Origin: Alphaproteobacteria bacterium
Lineage (GTDB): Bacteria > Pseudomonadota > Alphaproteobacteria > Rhodobacterales > Rhodobacteraceae
Reading direction: 5' to 3'
DNA length: 64,000 bases
NCBI GenBank assembly: GCA_030424865.1
Contig: JAUHVR010000012.1
Span: 82,525-146,524, forward strand
A model generated the notes under the pieces. It saw only the letters and a list, made by a program, of their open reading frames with translations. It was not told where the DNA came from and did not search any database. Below, piece by piece: positions 8,120 through 17,602 of this stretch (position 1 is its first letter; each line of letters opens with the position of its first letter). A program made the translations under genes and the position numbers.

Positions 8120-9223
8120 TCACCGCACCACGAACTCGGCGTGCAAGGCGCCTGCAGCCTTGATGCTTTTCAGGATATCGATCATGTCGCGCGGCGCGAC
8201 CCCAAGGGCGTTCAGCCCGGCGACGACCTCGGACAGCGACGTGCCTTCGGGCACCTCTGCCAGGCCGATGCCCTCCTCTTCCTCGATGGCCGCGTTGGTA
8301 CGGGGAACAATCACGGTTTCACCCTCGCTGAAGGGATTGGGCTGAATGGCCAGCGGCGTTTCCTCGATGCGCAAAGTCAGGTTGCCCTGCGACACGGCAA
8401 CCCGCGAGATACGCACATCTTCACCCATGACAATGGTGCCGGACCGTTGATCGACCACCACCCGTGCCCGCCGTTCCGGCGCGATGCCGACGTTTTCGAT
8501 CCGCGCAATGGCATGGGCCGGCGATCGAGCACCCGTCGCCGCCAGATCGACAATGACTGTGCCTGAATCCTGCATTGCAGCGGCCCGACGGCCGAAGACT
8601 TCGTTCAAACCGCGTTCGATCCGCGCGGCAGTTGTGAAATCGGGCTCGCGCAACGCCAATCGCAGAACCTCGAGTGAATTCAGGTCAAAGGCCACCTCAC
8701 GCTCGACCCGCGCGCCCGAGGGAACAACGCCAGAGGTTGGAACCCCCTGGACGACCTTTGCGCCATCGCCTTCAGCCTCTGCCCCTCCGGCGATGACGGT
8801 GCCCTGTGCGACGGCGTATATTTGGCCGTCCGCCGCGTTCAACGGCGTCATGATCAATGTCCCGCCCAACAGGCTTTTTGCGTCCCCGATCGCCGAAACG
8901 GTCACGTCGATCTGTCCCCCCGCGCGCGCAAATGGCGGCAGCGACGCGGTCACGAAAACTGCAGCGACGTTCTTGGGCCGAAACTGTTCGCCCGTCACGT
9001 TCACGCCCAACCGTTCCAGAATATTGGCCATGATCTCTTCGGTGTAGGGGGCGTTGCGGATGCCGTCTCCTGTGCCGTTCAGACCAACCACCAGGCCATA
9101 TCCCACCAGATCGTTGCCACGGACGCCGCCGAACTCTACCAGGTCCTTGATGCGGACGGTTTGCGCGGATGCCGCGCTGATCACGCCGCAAAGTGTGGCC
9201 AATACTACGAAAATTCTGATCAT
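8120..9223 (-). CDS. flgI: Flagellar basal-body P-ring protein FlgI
   Basis: A 367-residue protein, the normal FlgI length. The Sec signal peptide MIRIFVVLATLCGVISAASA is followed by RIKDLVEFGGVRGNDLVGYG and VVGLNGTGDG, which are hallmark FlgI motifs. It assembles into the P ring around the flagellar rod in the peptidoglycan. Its ATG overlaps the flgL stop by 4 bases, so it is translationally coupled. It is the last gene of the minus-strand motB-flgE-flgK-flgL-flgI cluster. Confidence 0.97.
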   Translation of the reverse strand: MIRIFVVLATLCGVISAASAQTVRIKDLVEFGGVRGNDLVGYGLVVGLNGTGDGIRNAPYTEEIMANILERLGVNVTGEQFRPKNVAAVFVTASLPPFARAGGQIDVTVSAIGDAKSLLGGTLIMTPLNAADGQIYAVAQGTVIAGGAEAEGDGAKVVQGVPTSGVVPSGARVEREVAFDLNSLEVLRLALREPDFTTAARIERGLNEVFGRRAAAMQDSGTVIVDLAATGARSPAHAIARIENVGIAPERRARVVVDQRSGTIVMGEDVRISRVAVSQGNLTLRIEETPLAIQPNPFSEGETVIVPRTNAAIEEEEGIGLAEVPEGTSLSEVVAGLNALGVAPRDMIDILKSIKAAGALHAEFVVR

Positions 9224-10221
9224 CTGATGTAATCCGCCAGGGAAAGACGCGAGAGACGAGCCGTGACGGCGTAGATGCTTTCCAATTGAAATTGCGTTTG
9301 CTCCAGGGCCGTGGCCGCTGCGAATGAATCAACCTCGACCAGGCGCGTCCTTGCCATTTGCAAAGCCGTGGTCTGGCTTTCGACCTCGGACAGGGTCTGC
9401 GCGATGCGCCCTTCCTGGGCGCCCAGCTGGGATTGTGCTTCGGTCAGCGAGGCACTCGCCGCCAAAAGCCCGTTGCCAGAGCTGTCCATCAAAGCGTTCT
9501 GCGTGCCGACCGACAGTCCAAGCGAGTCATCGACCGCCAGGGCAGCCCGCGCCAGGTTTTTCAACACGTCGCGAAACAGCTCATCATCTGCCCGCAGATC
9601 AAAGGTCACGGTCGTAGATTCGCTGATCCGAAGCGGCGCCAGATCATCTGTCGACCCCAGGTATCCCGTTGTCTCGAAACCACCGCCGGCGCCGAACCAG
9701 GCATCCAGCACCGCGTCGACATCTGCGGCCGTGACGGATCCTGCAACCGCGGCCGACAGATCAGACAGCATCACGTTTCCTTCGTTCAGCGCTGCGCCTT
9801 TGGTTTCGGTCCCGGCAAACAATGCGCGCCCGGCCACCCGGCTGTTCAAACCGCTGACGGTCGACTGAAAGATCTGGCCAGCCGCCTCACCCAGGGCGCG
9901 CAACGAATCCGCGTTGCTGCGCATGTGGGTGGCCAGCATGTTTGTGGCCAGTTCTGTCGTATCCGTGCGGGCCTGATCGACAACGCGTTGCATCGTTCCT
10001 GCCGTCAGTTGCGCTTCGCGGGTAACCGTCTTGTAACTGCCCAGCGCACCAAGTGACGTTTCGATGGAAAGAAGCGCGCCAAGATCCCCGGACAGATGTT
10101 GCGGCAGATCCGAAGCGATGCCCGTGGTCACCTCTTCGGCGTGGACCTGGATATCACCCTTGATTTGCGCCTGTCGGGTGCGAAGCACCATGTCCAGCGC
10201 CATATCGCCTACGGAAATCAT
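9220..10221 (-). CDS. flgL: Flagellar hook-filament junction protein FlgL
   Basis: A 333-residue flagellin-like protein. The N-terminal helix ISVGDMALDMVLRTRQAQ and the C-terminal helices with LVEVDSFAAATALEQTQFQL resemble flagellin D0/D1 domains, but it lacks canonical flagellin start motifs. Its position directly after flgK identifies it as HAP3. The ATG at 10221 has GGGGGA upstream, 6-10 bases before the start, and is preferred over the longer open frame. It overlaps flgI by 4 bases. Confidence 0.88.
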   Translation of the reverse strand: MISVGDMALDMVLRTRQAQIKGDIQVHAEEVTTGIASDLPQHLSGDLGALLSIETSLGALGSYKTVTREAQLTAGTMQRVVDQARTDTTELATNMLATHMRSNADSLRALGEAAGQIFQSTVSGLNSRVAGRALFAGTETKGAALNEGNVMLSDLSAAVAGSVTAADVDAVLDAWFGAGGGFETTGYLGSTDDLAPLRISESTTVTFDLRADDELFRDVLKNLARAALAVDDSLGLSVGTQNALMDSSGNGLLAASASLTEAQSQLGAQEGRIAQTLSEVESQTTALQMARTRLVEVDSFAAATALEQTQFQLESIYAVTARLSRLSLADYIR

Positions 10222-10234
10222 GAAGTGTCCCCCT

Positions 10235-11680
10235 TTAGATCGCCAGCAACCGTTGCAACATCTCGTCGACAACGGTGATGACGCGTGCATTCGCGGCGTA
10301 GTTTTGTTCGATCAAAAGCAGGCTTTGCAGCTCGGCGTCGGTGTCGACCCCCTCTGCCAGTTCAAGCTCAAGCAGCGCGGCGCGGCGGCTTTCGGCGACG
10401 CCCAGATCGGTTTCCGCGCTCAGCCGGGTGACCGAGACCTGAGAGAGCAGTCCATGCGCCAAATCCGACAGACGATGATCACCCGCGGGAAGCGTCGGGG
10501 AAACAGCGGGAGAAAGACCTGTCAACGCGCTTTGGATCTGGCCGACCAGCGTCGAATCCCCCGAAGGCCCGGGCGCGGCGGCGCCCAGACCATCGCGCCA
10601 TTTCCAGAGCGTTGCCGAACCCGGCGCGACTTCGCTGTTCAACGAAAGCCGCCCTGACAACCCCAGCTCGTCCGCCGCGTCAACCAACGCCCCGGCATCG
10701 GTGAACAATCCGGCGTCCGTGGCGGCCAGCGTGGTATCCGGACCGCCCGGTCCAAAACGCGCCGCAAGTTCGACTGCGATCGCGTCCAGCGACTCTTGCA
10801 GCGCCGGCGCCACGCTGTCGCGCACTTCGAAATGCGCACCCAGTGAGCCGCCTGAGAAGGGACCATTGTCAACCGCGCCATAGCTGACGCCATTGATCTG
10901 AAGCTCCGACAATCCTGCGCCCAGGGTCAGGTTGGGCTGCATCGCGTTCACCGGCGAAAAACTCACCTCGACGGGCAGACCATCCAGCAGCGTCGCCCCC
11001 TGATGGGTGAACAGGGCAACAGCGCCGCGGTCCCGCGGGACCACGAGCAAAGGCACAATGTCCGAGATGTTGTCGATCTGGACCTGCCGTTGATCTTCCA
11101 GGGCCGAGGTATCCTGCCCCGCCATCGAAGCCACCAGAATTTGTTCGTTGATCCCGTGGATCACCTGCACCCCGGCGTTCAGGGCGTCCACTTCACGGGC
11201 AATTGCGGCGTCGGCGCTCTTGCGCGCTTGTTGCACGCCGTCAGACAGGCTGTTGAAAGACTGAACCAGATCCTGCGCCGCATCTGCGACAGCCATCAGG
11301 CGGATCTGCGACGAAGGATCAGCCGCGGCGCTGATCAGCGCGCTGTCAAAGTTCGACAGTGCCGTGCTGAGGGTATCGCCGGTCAGCGCATCGCCAAAGA
11401 GGCGCTCAATGTCCGAGGCAAAGGACAAAAGAGTATTGGCGTGGCCCGCGTCGGCCCCGGCCGCGCGGCGGTCGGCGATCAATAGCGGATTGGACCAGCG
11501 CACGGTGCCGTCCATCATCACGCCACCGTGGTCCGACACCGAGTTTGCGGATACGGCCAACGAGCGCTGCCCGTACCCTGGTGTGAGTGCATTCGAGATG
11601 TTCGACGACACCAGCGCTGCGGACCGGCTTGCGACCGCAATCCCGCTGATCGCGTTTGACATGGCTCCGTTCAAGCTCAT
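10235..11680 (-). CDS. flgK: Flagellar hook-associated protein FlgK
   Basis: A 481-residue protein. The N-terminal block (AISGIAVASRSAALVSSNISNALTPGY) has the rod/hook NxANxxTPGY-type motif, and the C terminus LLLIEQNYAANARVITVVDE is the conserved HAP1/FlgE/FlgG end helix. It forms the first hook-filament junction zone. A TAA stop at 10235 leaves 13 bases to flgL. flgE lies 28 bases upstream on the same strand. Confidence 0.95.
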   Translation of the reverse strand: MSLNGAMSNAISGIAVASRSAALVSSNISNALTPGYGQRSLAVSANSVSDHGGVMMDGTVRWSNPLLIADRRAAGADAGHANTLLSFASDIERLFGDALTGDTLSTALSNFDSALISAAADPSSQIRLMAVADAAQDLVQSFNSLSDGVQQARKSADAAIAREVDALNAGVQVIHGINEQILVASMAGQDTSALEDQRQVQIDNISDIVPLLVVPRDRGAVALFTHQGATLLDGLPVEVSFSPVNAMQPNLTLGAGLSELQINGVSYGAVDNGPFSGGSLGAHFEVRDSVAPALQESLDAIAVELAARFGPGGPDTTLAATDAGLFTDAGALVDAADELGLSGRLSLNSEVAPGSATLWKWRDGLGAAAPGPSGDSTLVGQIQSALTGLSPAVSPTLPAGDHRLSDLAHGLLSQVSVTRLSAETDLGVAESRRAALLELELAEGVDTDAELQSLLLIEQNYAANARVITVVDEMLQRLLAI

Positions 11681-11708
11681 CCCCGGCCCCCTTTCACTGG
11701 TTTACCGA

Positions 11709-13010
11709 TCAGCGTTTGATGTTGGTGGTTTCCTGCAGCATCTCGTCCACCGTCTGGATGACTTTGGCGTTCGACGAATAAGCCCGCTGCGTCTGGATCA
11801 TGTCCGTCAACTCGCTTGCCACATCGGTCGCCGATTCCTCGCGTGCGAAGGACATGACATCACCCGTCGGTCCGTCGCCGGCATCCCACAGGAAGAAGCT
11901 GCCGCTGTCAGGCGAAGGTTTGAAGGTCTGGTTGTCCAGCGAGACCATTCCGTTGGGGTTCGGCAGGTCCACAAGCGGCACCTTGAAGACGGTCCGCGTG
12001 ATGCCGGTATCAAAAAGTGCGCGAACAAAGCCACCGGCATCCACCTCGACCGAGGTCATGGTGCCGACGGCGGTGCCGTTCTTGGTGATGTTGAGCGGCG
12101 CAAAGTTCGCGTCGAACTGGGTGATGTTCGAATTGCCGACGGTGCCGATGTTGATCTCGATCGGGCCGGACGCGACGTTGACGATAAAGCTGCCGGTTGA
12201 AGCATCGTAAGCCCCACCCGACACGGTGGTGACGCTGGCAATGCTGCCCGCCGCCTGCGTTTGTGTGTCATCGAAGGTCATGGTGTATTCGCCGATCACG
12301 GCGCCCAGCGCGGTGTCGGTCAGGGTCATTGCCCATTCATTCGAGTTGCCGGCACCGGGAATGGTCGGCACGAACTCGATCTCGATGTTGTGCGACTGGC
12401 CCAGATTGTCGAAATACTGGACCGAGGTGTTCTGAATTTCACCTGCCGCATCAAAACGGGTCTCTCTCGATGGCAGGTTGATGCCCAGCGACACCTCTGT
12501 CGTCGGTTCGCCAAAGAACTGGTTTCGGTTGATGCGTACCGGTTCCAGCGCATCGCTGGTATCCCGCGCGAAATTGTCGAATGACCCGTCAGAGTTGGCC
12601 GGGAAGCCCATCAGCATAAGCCCGGATTGGGTGCGCAAATACCCGTCGGTGTCCATCCGGAAAGACCCGGTGGTGGTCAGCAGCATCTGCGGGTTGGTGT
12701 CGCCATTTTCGATTTCAGAGGCATTGACCACCGGCAGGAACCCACCGCCGCGAACGGCCAGATCCGTGGCATTGTTGCTGGACACGAGCGCCCCGCCCTG
12801 GTCGACCAGGCGCCGGGTCGAGACCCGAACCCCGCCCGAGGTGTAGCTGGAGGCCCCGTTGGGCGTCGCCACCAGCGCGTGGAATTCTGTTTCCGCGCGC
12901 CGATAGCCATAGGTCGAAGAGTTCGCGATGTTGTCGGAAATGGCCGCCAGCCGGCTTGCATTTGCCTGAAGCCCGGCCACCCCGGCATTGAGCGATGAGG
13001 AAATCGTCAT
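11709..13010 (-). CDS. flgE: Flagellar hook protein FlgE
   Basis: A 433-residue hook subunit. The N terminus SSLNAGVAGLQANASRL and IANSSTYGYRRAETEF, and the C terminus MIQTQRAYSSNAKVIQTVDE, are the paired end helices of rod/hook/HAP proteins. The central region carries FlgE hook domains (YFDNLGQSHNIEIEF). The ATG at 13010 has AAAGGCG upstream, and an N-terminal extension in the open frame is rejected. It lies between motB and flgK in a single-direction cluster. Confidence 0.95.
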   Translation of the reverse strand: MTISSSLNAGVAGLQANASRLAAISDNIANSSTYGYRRAETEFHALVATPNGASSYTSGGVRVSTRRLVDQGGALVSSNNATDLAVRGGGFLPVVNASEIENGDTNPQMLLTTTGSFRMDTDGYLRTQSGLMLMGFPANSDGSFDNFARDTSDALEPVRINRNQFFGEPTTEVSLGINLPSRETRFDAAGEIQNTSVQYFDNLGQSHNIEIEFVPTIPGAGNSNEWAMTLTDTALGAVIGEYTMTFDDTQTQAAGSIASVTTVSGGAYDASTGSFIVNVASGPIEINIGTVGNSNITQFDANFAPLNITKNGTAVGTMTSVEVDAGGFVRALFDTGITRTVFKVPLVDLPNPNGMVSLDNQTFKPSPDSGSFFLWDAGDGPTGDVMSFAREESATDVASELTDMIQTQRAYSSNAKVIQTVDEMLQETTNIKR

Positions 13011-13097
13011 GGACACGCCTTTCTGCTGTATCAACTGATGTTGACACCGACAGATACGGCCCATGATTTAAGGGCAGGCTAACATATAAAATTCGCC

Positions 13098-13955
13098 CTA
13101 TGTTCCGGAAGCCCGAAGAAAGATGATCTCGAGCCTGTTGTTGCGCACGTGCAGCCGATTTTCACTGACAGGTTCCCTGTCGGCATGGCTGGTCACCCGG
13201 TTGAACCGATCGGCTGACAGGCCCTCATCCTCAAGAACATCCCGCATGACCTGTCCGCGTTCGGCGGCGCTGTCCCAAACCCGGTTCTCGGCCACGACCA
13301 CGGGCTGGGACCGCACGTGGGATTCAATCGCCAGATCATTCGACACGATCCTCGCGGCCTCGGCAATGGCGCCCGCAAGTCCGCGCAAGACCGTCGTGGG
13401 TTCATTCTGATCGGTAAAGAGCCGACGTTCAGGCAGATCAAACAGTTCGATCACAAGCCCTTCATCCGTCAGTCGGGTCACGACGTGGCGCATCTGGTCG
13501 TCATCCAGCATGTTTTCGCCGCCGCGGCCCATCAAAAGGGATTCGACCGTTTCGAAGGCCTTGTTCTCTTCGGCCTGTTCTTCGTCGTCATCGCCGTTGA
13601 CGACCTGTTGCGGGACACCACCTGATGACGACCGAAGCGCCGTCGGCCGCAGACTGGTCGCGCCGGTCCCGACCCGCGGCAAGGTGTTTTCCGCAAAGAC
13701 GGAACTGCCGCCCAGCGCCCCGTCACCGCCACCGGACACCCGGTTGATCGGGATCGTCGGGCTGAAATAATCAGCGATCCCCTTGCGTTGTTTTTCCGTT
13801 GTCGCGTTCAGCAGCCACATCAACATGAAGAATGCCATCATCGCGGTCACGAAATCGGCATACGCCACCTTCCATGCGCCGCCGTGGTGACCATCACCAC
13901 CGACCACCTTCTTCCGTTTGATGATGACCGGCGCCGCGTTGCCGCCAGCACTCAT
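13098..13955 (-). CDS. motB: Flagellar motor stator protein MotB
   Basis: A 285-residue protein. The single N-terminal membrane helix AWKVAYADFVTAMMAFFMLM includes the proton-binding Asp (about residue 34). A periplasmic linker and an OmpA/MotB-type peptidoglycan-binding domain follow (about residues 150-285, ending with RVTSHADREPV and NRLEIIFLR). The ATG at 13955 has AAAGGTGG five bases upstream; a GTG three codons earlier is the alternative. No motA is next to it in this window. It leads the flagellar cluster. Confidence 0.93.
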   Translation of the reverse strand: MSAGGNAAPVIIKRKKVVGGDGHHGGAWKVAYADFVTAMMAFFMLMWLLNATTEKQRKGIADYFSPTIPINRVSGGGDGALGGSSVFAENTLPRVGTGATSLRPTALRSSSGGVPQQVVNGDDDEEQAEENKAFETVESLLMGRGGENMLDDDQMRHVVTRLTDEGLVIELFDLPERRLFTDQNEPTTVLRGLAGAIAEAARIVSNDLAIESHVRSQPVVVAENRVWDSAAERGQVMRDVLEDEGLSADRFNRVTSHADREPVSENRLHVRNNRLEIIFLRASGT

Positions 13956-14160
13956 CCCATCCACCTTTCACCCCACGCAAAAGGGCTTATCGGTCAGAGG
14001 TTTCGGACGGGTTAAACATTCAATTGAACAGGAAATTGGCAACAGCCTAATACGCGTGCCGAATTTCACACAAAACTGCCACTGCGGCGACCGTGTCATA
14101 GACTTGTCGTGCGTTGTGACGTAGCTACTTCTGGAACAAGCCGTTTTACAGGACGAAACA
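13956..14160. promoter_or_regulatory. Divergent promoter region between motB and yjbH
   Basis: A 205-base spacer between oppositely oriented genes. It is more AT-rich than its neighbours and contains the palindrome TTCAATTGAA near 14018. It must hold promoters for the flagellar cluster (leftward) and the exopolysaccharide genes (rightward). I could not assign -10/-35 elements with confidence. Confidence 0.4.
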
Positions 14161-16314
14161 ATGGGACAGGTGGACCGACCCGATCGTCGCGACATTCTTC
14201 GCGTCAGGGCCAAGTCAACAGCTGCATGGCTGGCCGGAGCCTCGCTTCTGGTGCTGGGCAACATGGCCCAGGCCCGCGATCCCGTTCCCAACTTCAACCT
14301 CTATGGCCTGACGGGTCTGATCGACATGCCCACGGCCGAGGTGCCCTCGGACGCGACACTGTCGCTGACCTATTCCAGTTTCGGTGACAACTCGCGCGGA
14401 ACACTGACCTTTCAGATCACGCCACGTCTGACCGGAAGCTTTCGGTATTCCGGTATCCGGAACTTTGCACACAAACATTCCGTCGATGGCAGCTATTTCG
14501 ACCGCTCGTTCGACATGCGGTATCAACTGGTCAAGGAATCCCGCTACCTGCCCTCTGTCGTGGTCGGCCTGCAGGATTTCATCGGCACCGGACTTTACGG
14601 CGGCGAATATGTGGTTGCGACCAAAGAGATTTTGCCGGGACTGAAAGTCACCGGAGGTCTTGGCTGGGGGCGCCTTGGCAGCCGCAACCCGCTGGGCACC
14701 ACCGGTGTCCGCCCGACCGAGATCCTGGGCGAAGGCGGTCTGCCCACCTATGACCGCTGGTTTCGCGGCGATGTCGCGGCCTTTGGCGGGTTGAGCTATC
14801 AGTTCAACGATCGCTTTCAGATCCACGCCGAATATTCGTCCGACGCCTATACGCTGGAATCGACCAGCGGTGCGTTTACGCATGAATCACCCTTCAACTT
14901 TGGTGCAAGCTACACCTTCCGGAATGGCATTCAGGTGTCAGCCTACCACGCATACGGCAACGAGATCGGTGCACAGGTCACGGTTCACACCAACCCGCGC
15001 AAGGCACAGATCCCGGCGGGCAACGAACCGGCCCCTGTTCCGATCAAGATACGCGACCCGCAGGGCGCCTATGACCTTGGCTGGACATCGGACGCCACTG
15101 TGATTGCCTCGACCCGGTCGCGGCTGGCGTCGGCCTTTGAGCGGGACGGTCTGCGGCTGGAGGGCCTGGATCTGCAGGCAACGCGGGCCACGGTGCGCAT
15201 GCGCAACGACCGCTACGGCCGCCCGGCCCAAGCCCTGGGCCGAGCCGTCCGTGCCATGACCCGCGCATTGCCGGATTCGGTCGAAACCTTTGTGGTGGTG
15301 CCGGTCGTCAACGGCGCGCCGGTTCTGGCGATCGAATTCTCGCGCAGCGATCTTGAGCGGCTCGAACATGAAGCTGCCGAAGACATCTTGGCGCGGGCCA
15401 AGATCAGTGACGCTTTCGGACAGACCCCCATGCCCGATCAAGGCGCGTTCCCCGAATTCCGGTGGAGCCTGTCGCCCTATCTTGAAACGAGTTTCTTTGA
15501 TCCGACCAGCCCGGTCCGGGCCGACATTGGCCTGCGTCTGAAAGCCGACTACTGGCTGACGCGGAACATTGCCGCCTCCACCTCGATCACCAAGCGGATC
15601 GGTGGCAACCTGGATGCGATCACACGCGAAGACCCAACCGGCCTTCCGGTGGTGCGCACGGACTACGGGAAATACGCCAGCGCCGGCGATCCCGCGATCG
15701 AGTACCTGACGCTGGCGCACTACGGGCGACTGTCGAAAGACGTCTACACCCGCCTGACCGTGGGTTATCTGGAACGTATGTACGCCGGTGTCTCGGCCGA
15801 GGTTCTCTGGAAACCGGTCACCAGCCGCCTGGCCCTCGGGGCCGAGGTCAACTACGTGCGGCGGCGCGACTTCGATCAGCTGTTCGGGCTGCAAAGCAAC
15901 GTGACACGCACCGGCGTGATCCCGGATTTCAACGGCCATGTCTCGGCCTATTATGACATCGGAAACGGCTTTCACGGGCAGTTGGACGTCGGGCGATACC
16001 TGGCCGGCGACCTGGGTGCGACGGTGACCATCAGCCGCGAATTCGCCAACGGCTGGAAGGTCGGCGCCTATGCCACCTTTACCGATACGCCGTTCGAGGA
16101 TTTCGGCGAAGGGTCCTTTGACAAGGGCATCCGGATCACCATCCCGCTTGGGGCCGTGATGAACACGCCCAGCACGGAACAGACCGTGTTCAACATCAAT
16201 TCGCTGACCCGCGATGGTGGCGCACGACTGAACTTGGACAAACGGCTTTACGACAAGGTTCGTGATTACCACGAGCCCGAAATTGCAAAATCCTGGGGTA
16301 GGTTCTGGCGATGA
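14161..16314 (+). CDS. yjbH: YjbH-type exopolysaccharide outer-membrane protein
   Basis: A 717-residue protein of YjbH length. The N-terminal export signal (AAWLAGASLLVLGNMAQA) leads into NFNLYGLTGLIDMPTAEV, the conserved start of the YjbH domain. Many alternating strands and the C-terminal GSFDKGIRITIPLGAV suggest a beta-barrel lipoprotein-like outer-membrane protein. In Escherichia coli the yjbEFGH genes act in extracellular polysaccharide production. It overlaps the yjbF-like lipoprotein gene by 4 bases. The start at 14161 has AGGA upstream. Confidence 0.88.
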   Translation: MGQVDRPDRRDILRVRAKSTAAWLAGASLLVLGNMAQARDPVPNFNLYGLTGLIDMPTAEVPSDATLSLTYSSFGDNSRGTLTFQITPRLTGSFRYSGIRNFAHKHSVDGSYFDRSFDMRYQLVKESRYLPSVVVGLQDFIGTGLYGGEYVVATKEILPGLKVTGGLGWGRLGSRNPLGTTGVRPTEILGEGGLPTYDRWFRGDVAAFGGLSYQFNDRFQIHAEYSSDAYTLESTSGAFTHESPFNFGASYTFRNGIQVSAYHAYGNEIGAQVTVHTNPRKAQIPAGNEPAPVPIKIRDPQGAYDLGWTSDATVIASTRSRLASAFERDGLRLEGLDLQATRATVRMRNDRYGRPAQALGRAVRAMTRALPDSVETFVVVPVVNGAPVLAIEFSRSDLERLEHEAAEDILARAKISDAFGQTPMPDQGAFPEFRWSLSPYLETSFFDPTSPVRADIGLRLKADYWLTRNIAASTSITKRIGGNLDAITREDPTGLPVVRTDYGKYASAGDPAIEYLTLAHYGRLSKDVYTRLTVGYLERMYAGVSAEVLWKPVTSRLALGAEVNYVRRRDFDQLFGLQSNVTRTGVIPDFNGHVSAYYDIGNGFHGQLDVGRYLAGDLGATVTISREFANGWKVGAYATFTDTPFEDFGEGSFDKGIRITIPLGAVMNTPSTEQTVFNINSLTRDGGARLNLDKRLYDKVRDYHEPEIAKSWGRFWR

Positions 16315-16988
16315 TCCGATTTTTGGCAAAACCTGCCGTGGTGCTGGCGCTCGCCGCGTCCCTTGGGCTGAGCGCCTGCGGCAACACGCAAAAGGACGTC
16401 AATCAGGCGGTCTTTCTTGCGGTGAAATCCAGCATCCAGCAACGGCGCGGGGAAGAGGTCAACGTCACGCCTCAGGAGGTGGTTCAAACGCTGTCGAGGA
16501 ACCCGAACCCGATCTCGCTGGTCGATCTGGAAAAACGCGGGTCGCAAGCGCTGATGGCCCAGATCCAGAACAATCGCGGTTATCGCACATATGCCACGCC
16601 GCAACGGCAAACGGTGACAGTACGCGGGGGCATGATGACCTCGACCCGTGGCATCGGTGGCGATCTGATGTCGTCATACGTCGAAGAGCTGCTGCCCGTC
16701 GTTCAAAGCCGGTCGCGTGGCATTGCCGAGTATGAGCTTCGATTCCTCAACAGCGAGGACATCAGCTATACCCTGACCTACACCTGTGCCGTCCATGTGG
16801 GCGCGCCGATGGATGTGGTTTCCGGCCTGGTGAACGAAACCGGCGTCATGATGCAGGCGATCTGCACGGGCGACGGACCCAGCTTTACCAACTCCTACGT
16901 GGTGGCGGCTGACGGCGAAATCCTGAGCACCCGACAGTGGATGGGTCCGTTCAACGAATACATCGCGTTCCAGCAAATTCGCCGCTGA
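16311..16988 (+). CDS. yjbF: YjbF-family lipoprotein (group 4 capsule/EPS)
   Basis: A 225-residue lipoprotein. The signal peptide ends in the lipobox LSAC (Cys at about 23). YVEELLPVVQSRSRG, YELRFLNSEDISYTLTYTC and a C-terminal STRQWMGPFNEYIAFQQIRR match the YjbF/GfcB family. It is probably anchored in the outer membrane and works with YjbH in polysaccharide secretion. The 4-base overlap with yjbH implies coupling. No yjbE or yjbG homologue is present alongside. Confidence 0.82.
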   Translation: MIRFLAKPAVVLALAASLGLSACGNTQKDVNQAVFLAVKSSIQQRRGEEVNVTPQEVVQTLSRNPNPISLVDLEKRGSQALMAQIQNNRGYRTYATPQRQTVTVRGGMMTSTRGIGGDLMSSYVEELLPVVQSRSRGIAEYELRFLNSEDISYTLTYTCAVHVGAPMDVVSGLVNETGVMMQAICTGDGPSFTNSYVVAADGEILSTRQWMGPFNEYIAFQQIRR

Positions 16989-16990
16989 CC

Positions 16991-17602
16991 TCAGTGCAAT
17001 GAAATCCGGCGCAGCACGGTCGCAAACATCAGTTTGAGATCATAACAAAGGCTGCGCCGTTCCGCGTAGATCAGATCAAGCTTGGCCTTCCGCGGCACGC
17101 AGCGGCGGCAATAGACGGCCTCGGTCTCGTCTGCTGTCTTGCAGGGTGCGATCAAGCGTTCTTCGGTCTTGTGATAGGCCAGTGTCGCCAGTCCCGTCAC
17201 CCCGGGCCGTGATTGCAAAACCCGACCGTAAAGGTCTGGGAACATCTCGACATATCGGCGCAACGGCGGGCGGGGCCCCACGAAACTGATGTCGCCGCGC
17301 AAGATGTTCCAAAGCTGCGGGATTTCGTCCAATCGATAGCGCCGCAGAAAGGCTCCGGTGCGGGTGATGCGGTTGACTTTGTCGCCGCCCGAAACGCCCC
17401 GGTCGGCCAGATCCGGCGTCATCGTGCGAAACTTCCACAGCATGAAACCCTGATCGGCCGTCTTCATCCGTTCCGAAACATAAAGGACAGGCCCACCGTC
17501 CTTGATCAGAATGGCCAGGGCGATGATCAGGACAAAGGGCCAGAGGACCAGCAGCAAAAGACCGGCGCAGATGATGTCGAACAGGCGTTTGCCCAGGGTC
17601 AT
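16991..17602 (-). CDS. Undecaprenyl-phosphate sugar transferase (bacterial sugar transferase)
   Basis: A 203-residue initiating sugar transferase without the large N-terminal membrane domain. One hydrophobic segment (about residues 8-33) is followed by KFRTM, LDEIPQLWNILRGDISFVGPRPP and the conserved RPGVTGLA. Such enzymes attach the first sugar phosphate to undecaprenyl phosphate at the inner membrane. The ATG at 17602 overlaps the epimerase stop by 4 bases and has GGGGAG upstream, so it is preferred to the ATG five codons earlier. It converges on yjbF with a 2-base gap. Confidence 0.93.
   Translation of the reverse strand: MTLGKRLFDIICAGLLLLVLWPFVLIIALAILIKDGGPVLYVSERMKTADQGFMLWKFRTMTPDLADRGVSGGDKVNRITRTGAFLRRYRLDEIPQLWNILRGDISFVGPRPPLRRYVEMFPDLYGRVLQSRPGVTGLATLAYHKTEERLIAPCKTADETEAVYCRRCVPRKAKLDLIYAERRSLCYDLKLMFATVLRRISLH

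Noticed and set aside
14938..16329. A 463-codon open frame opposite yjbH
   Set aside because: Antisense shadow; low-information composition, no start signal, and yjbH reads convincingly on the other strand.
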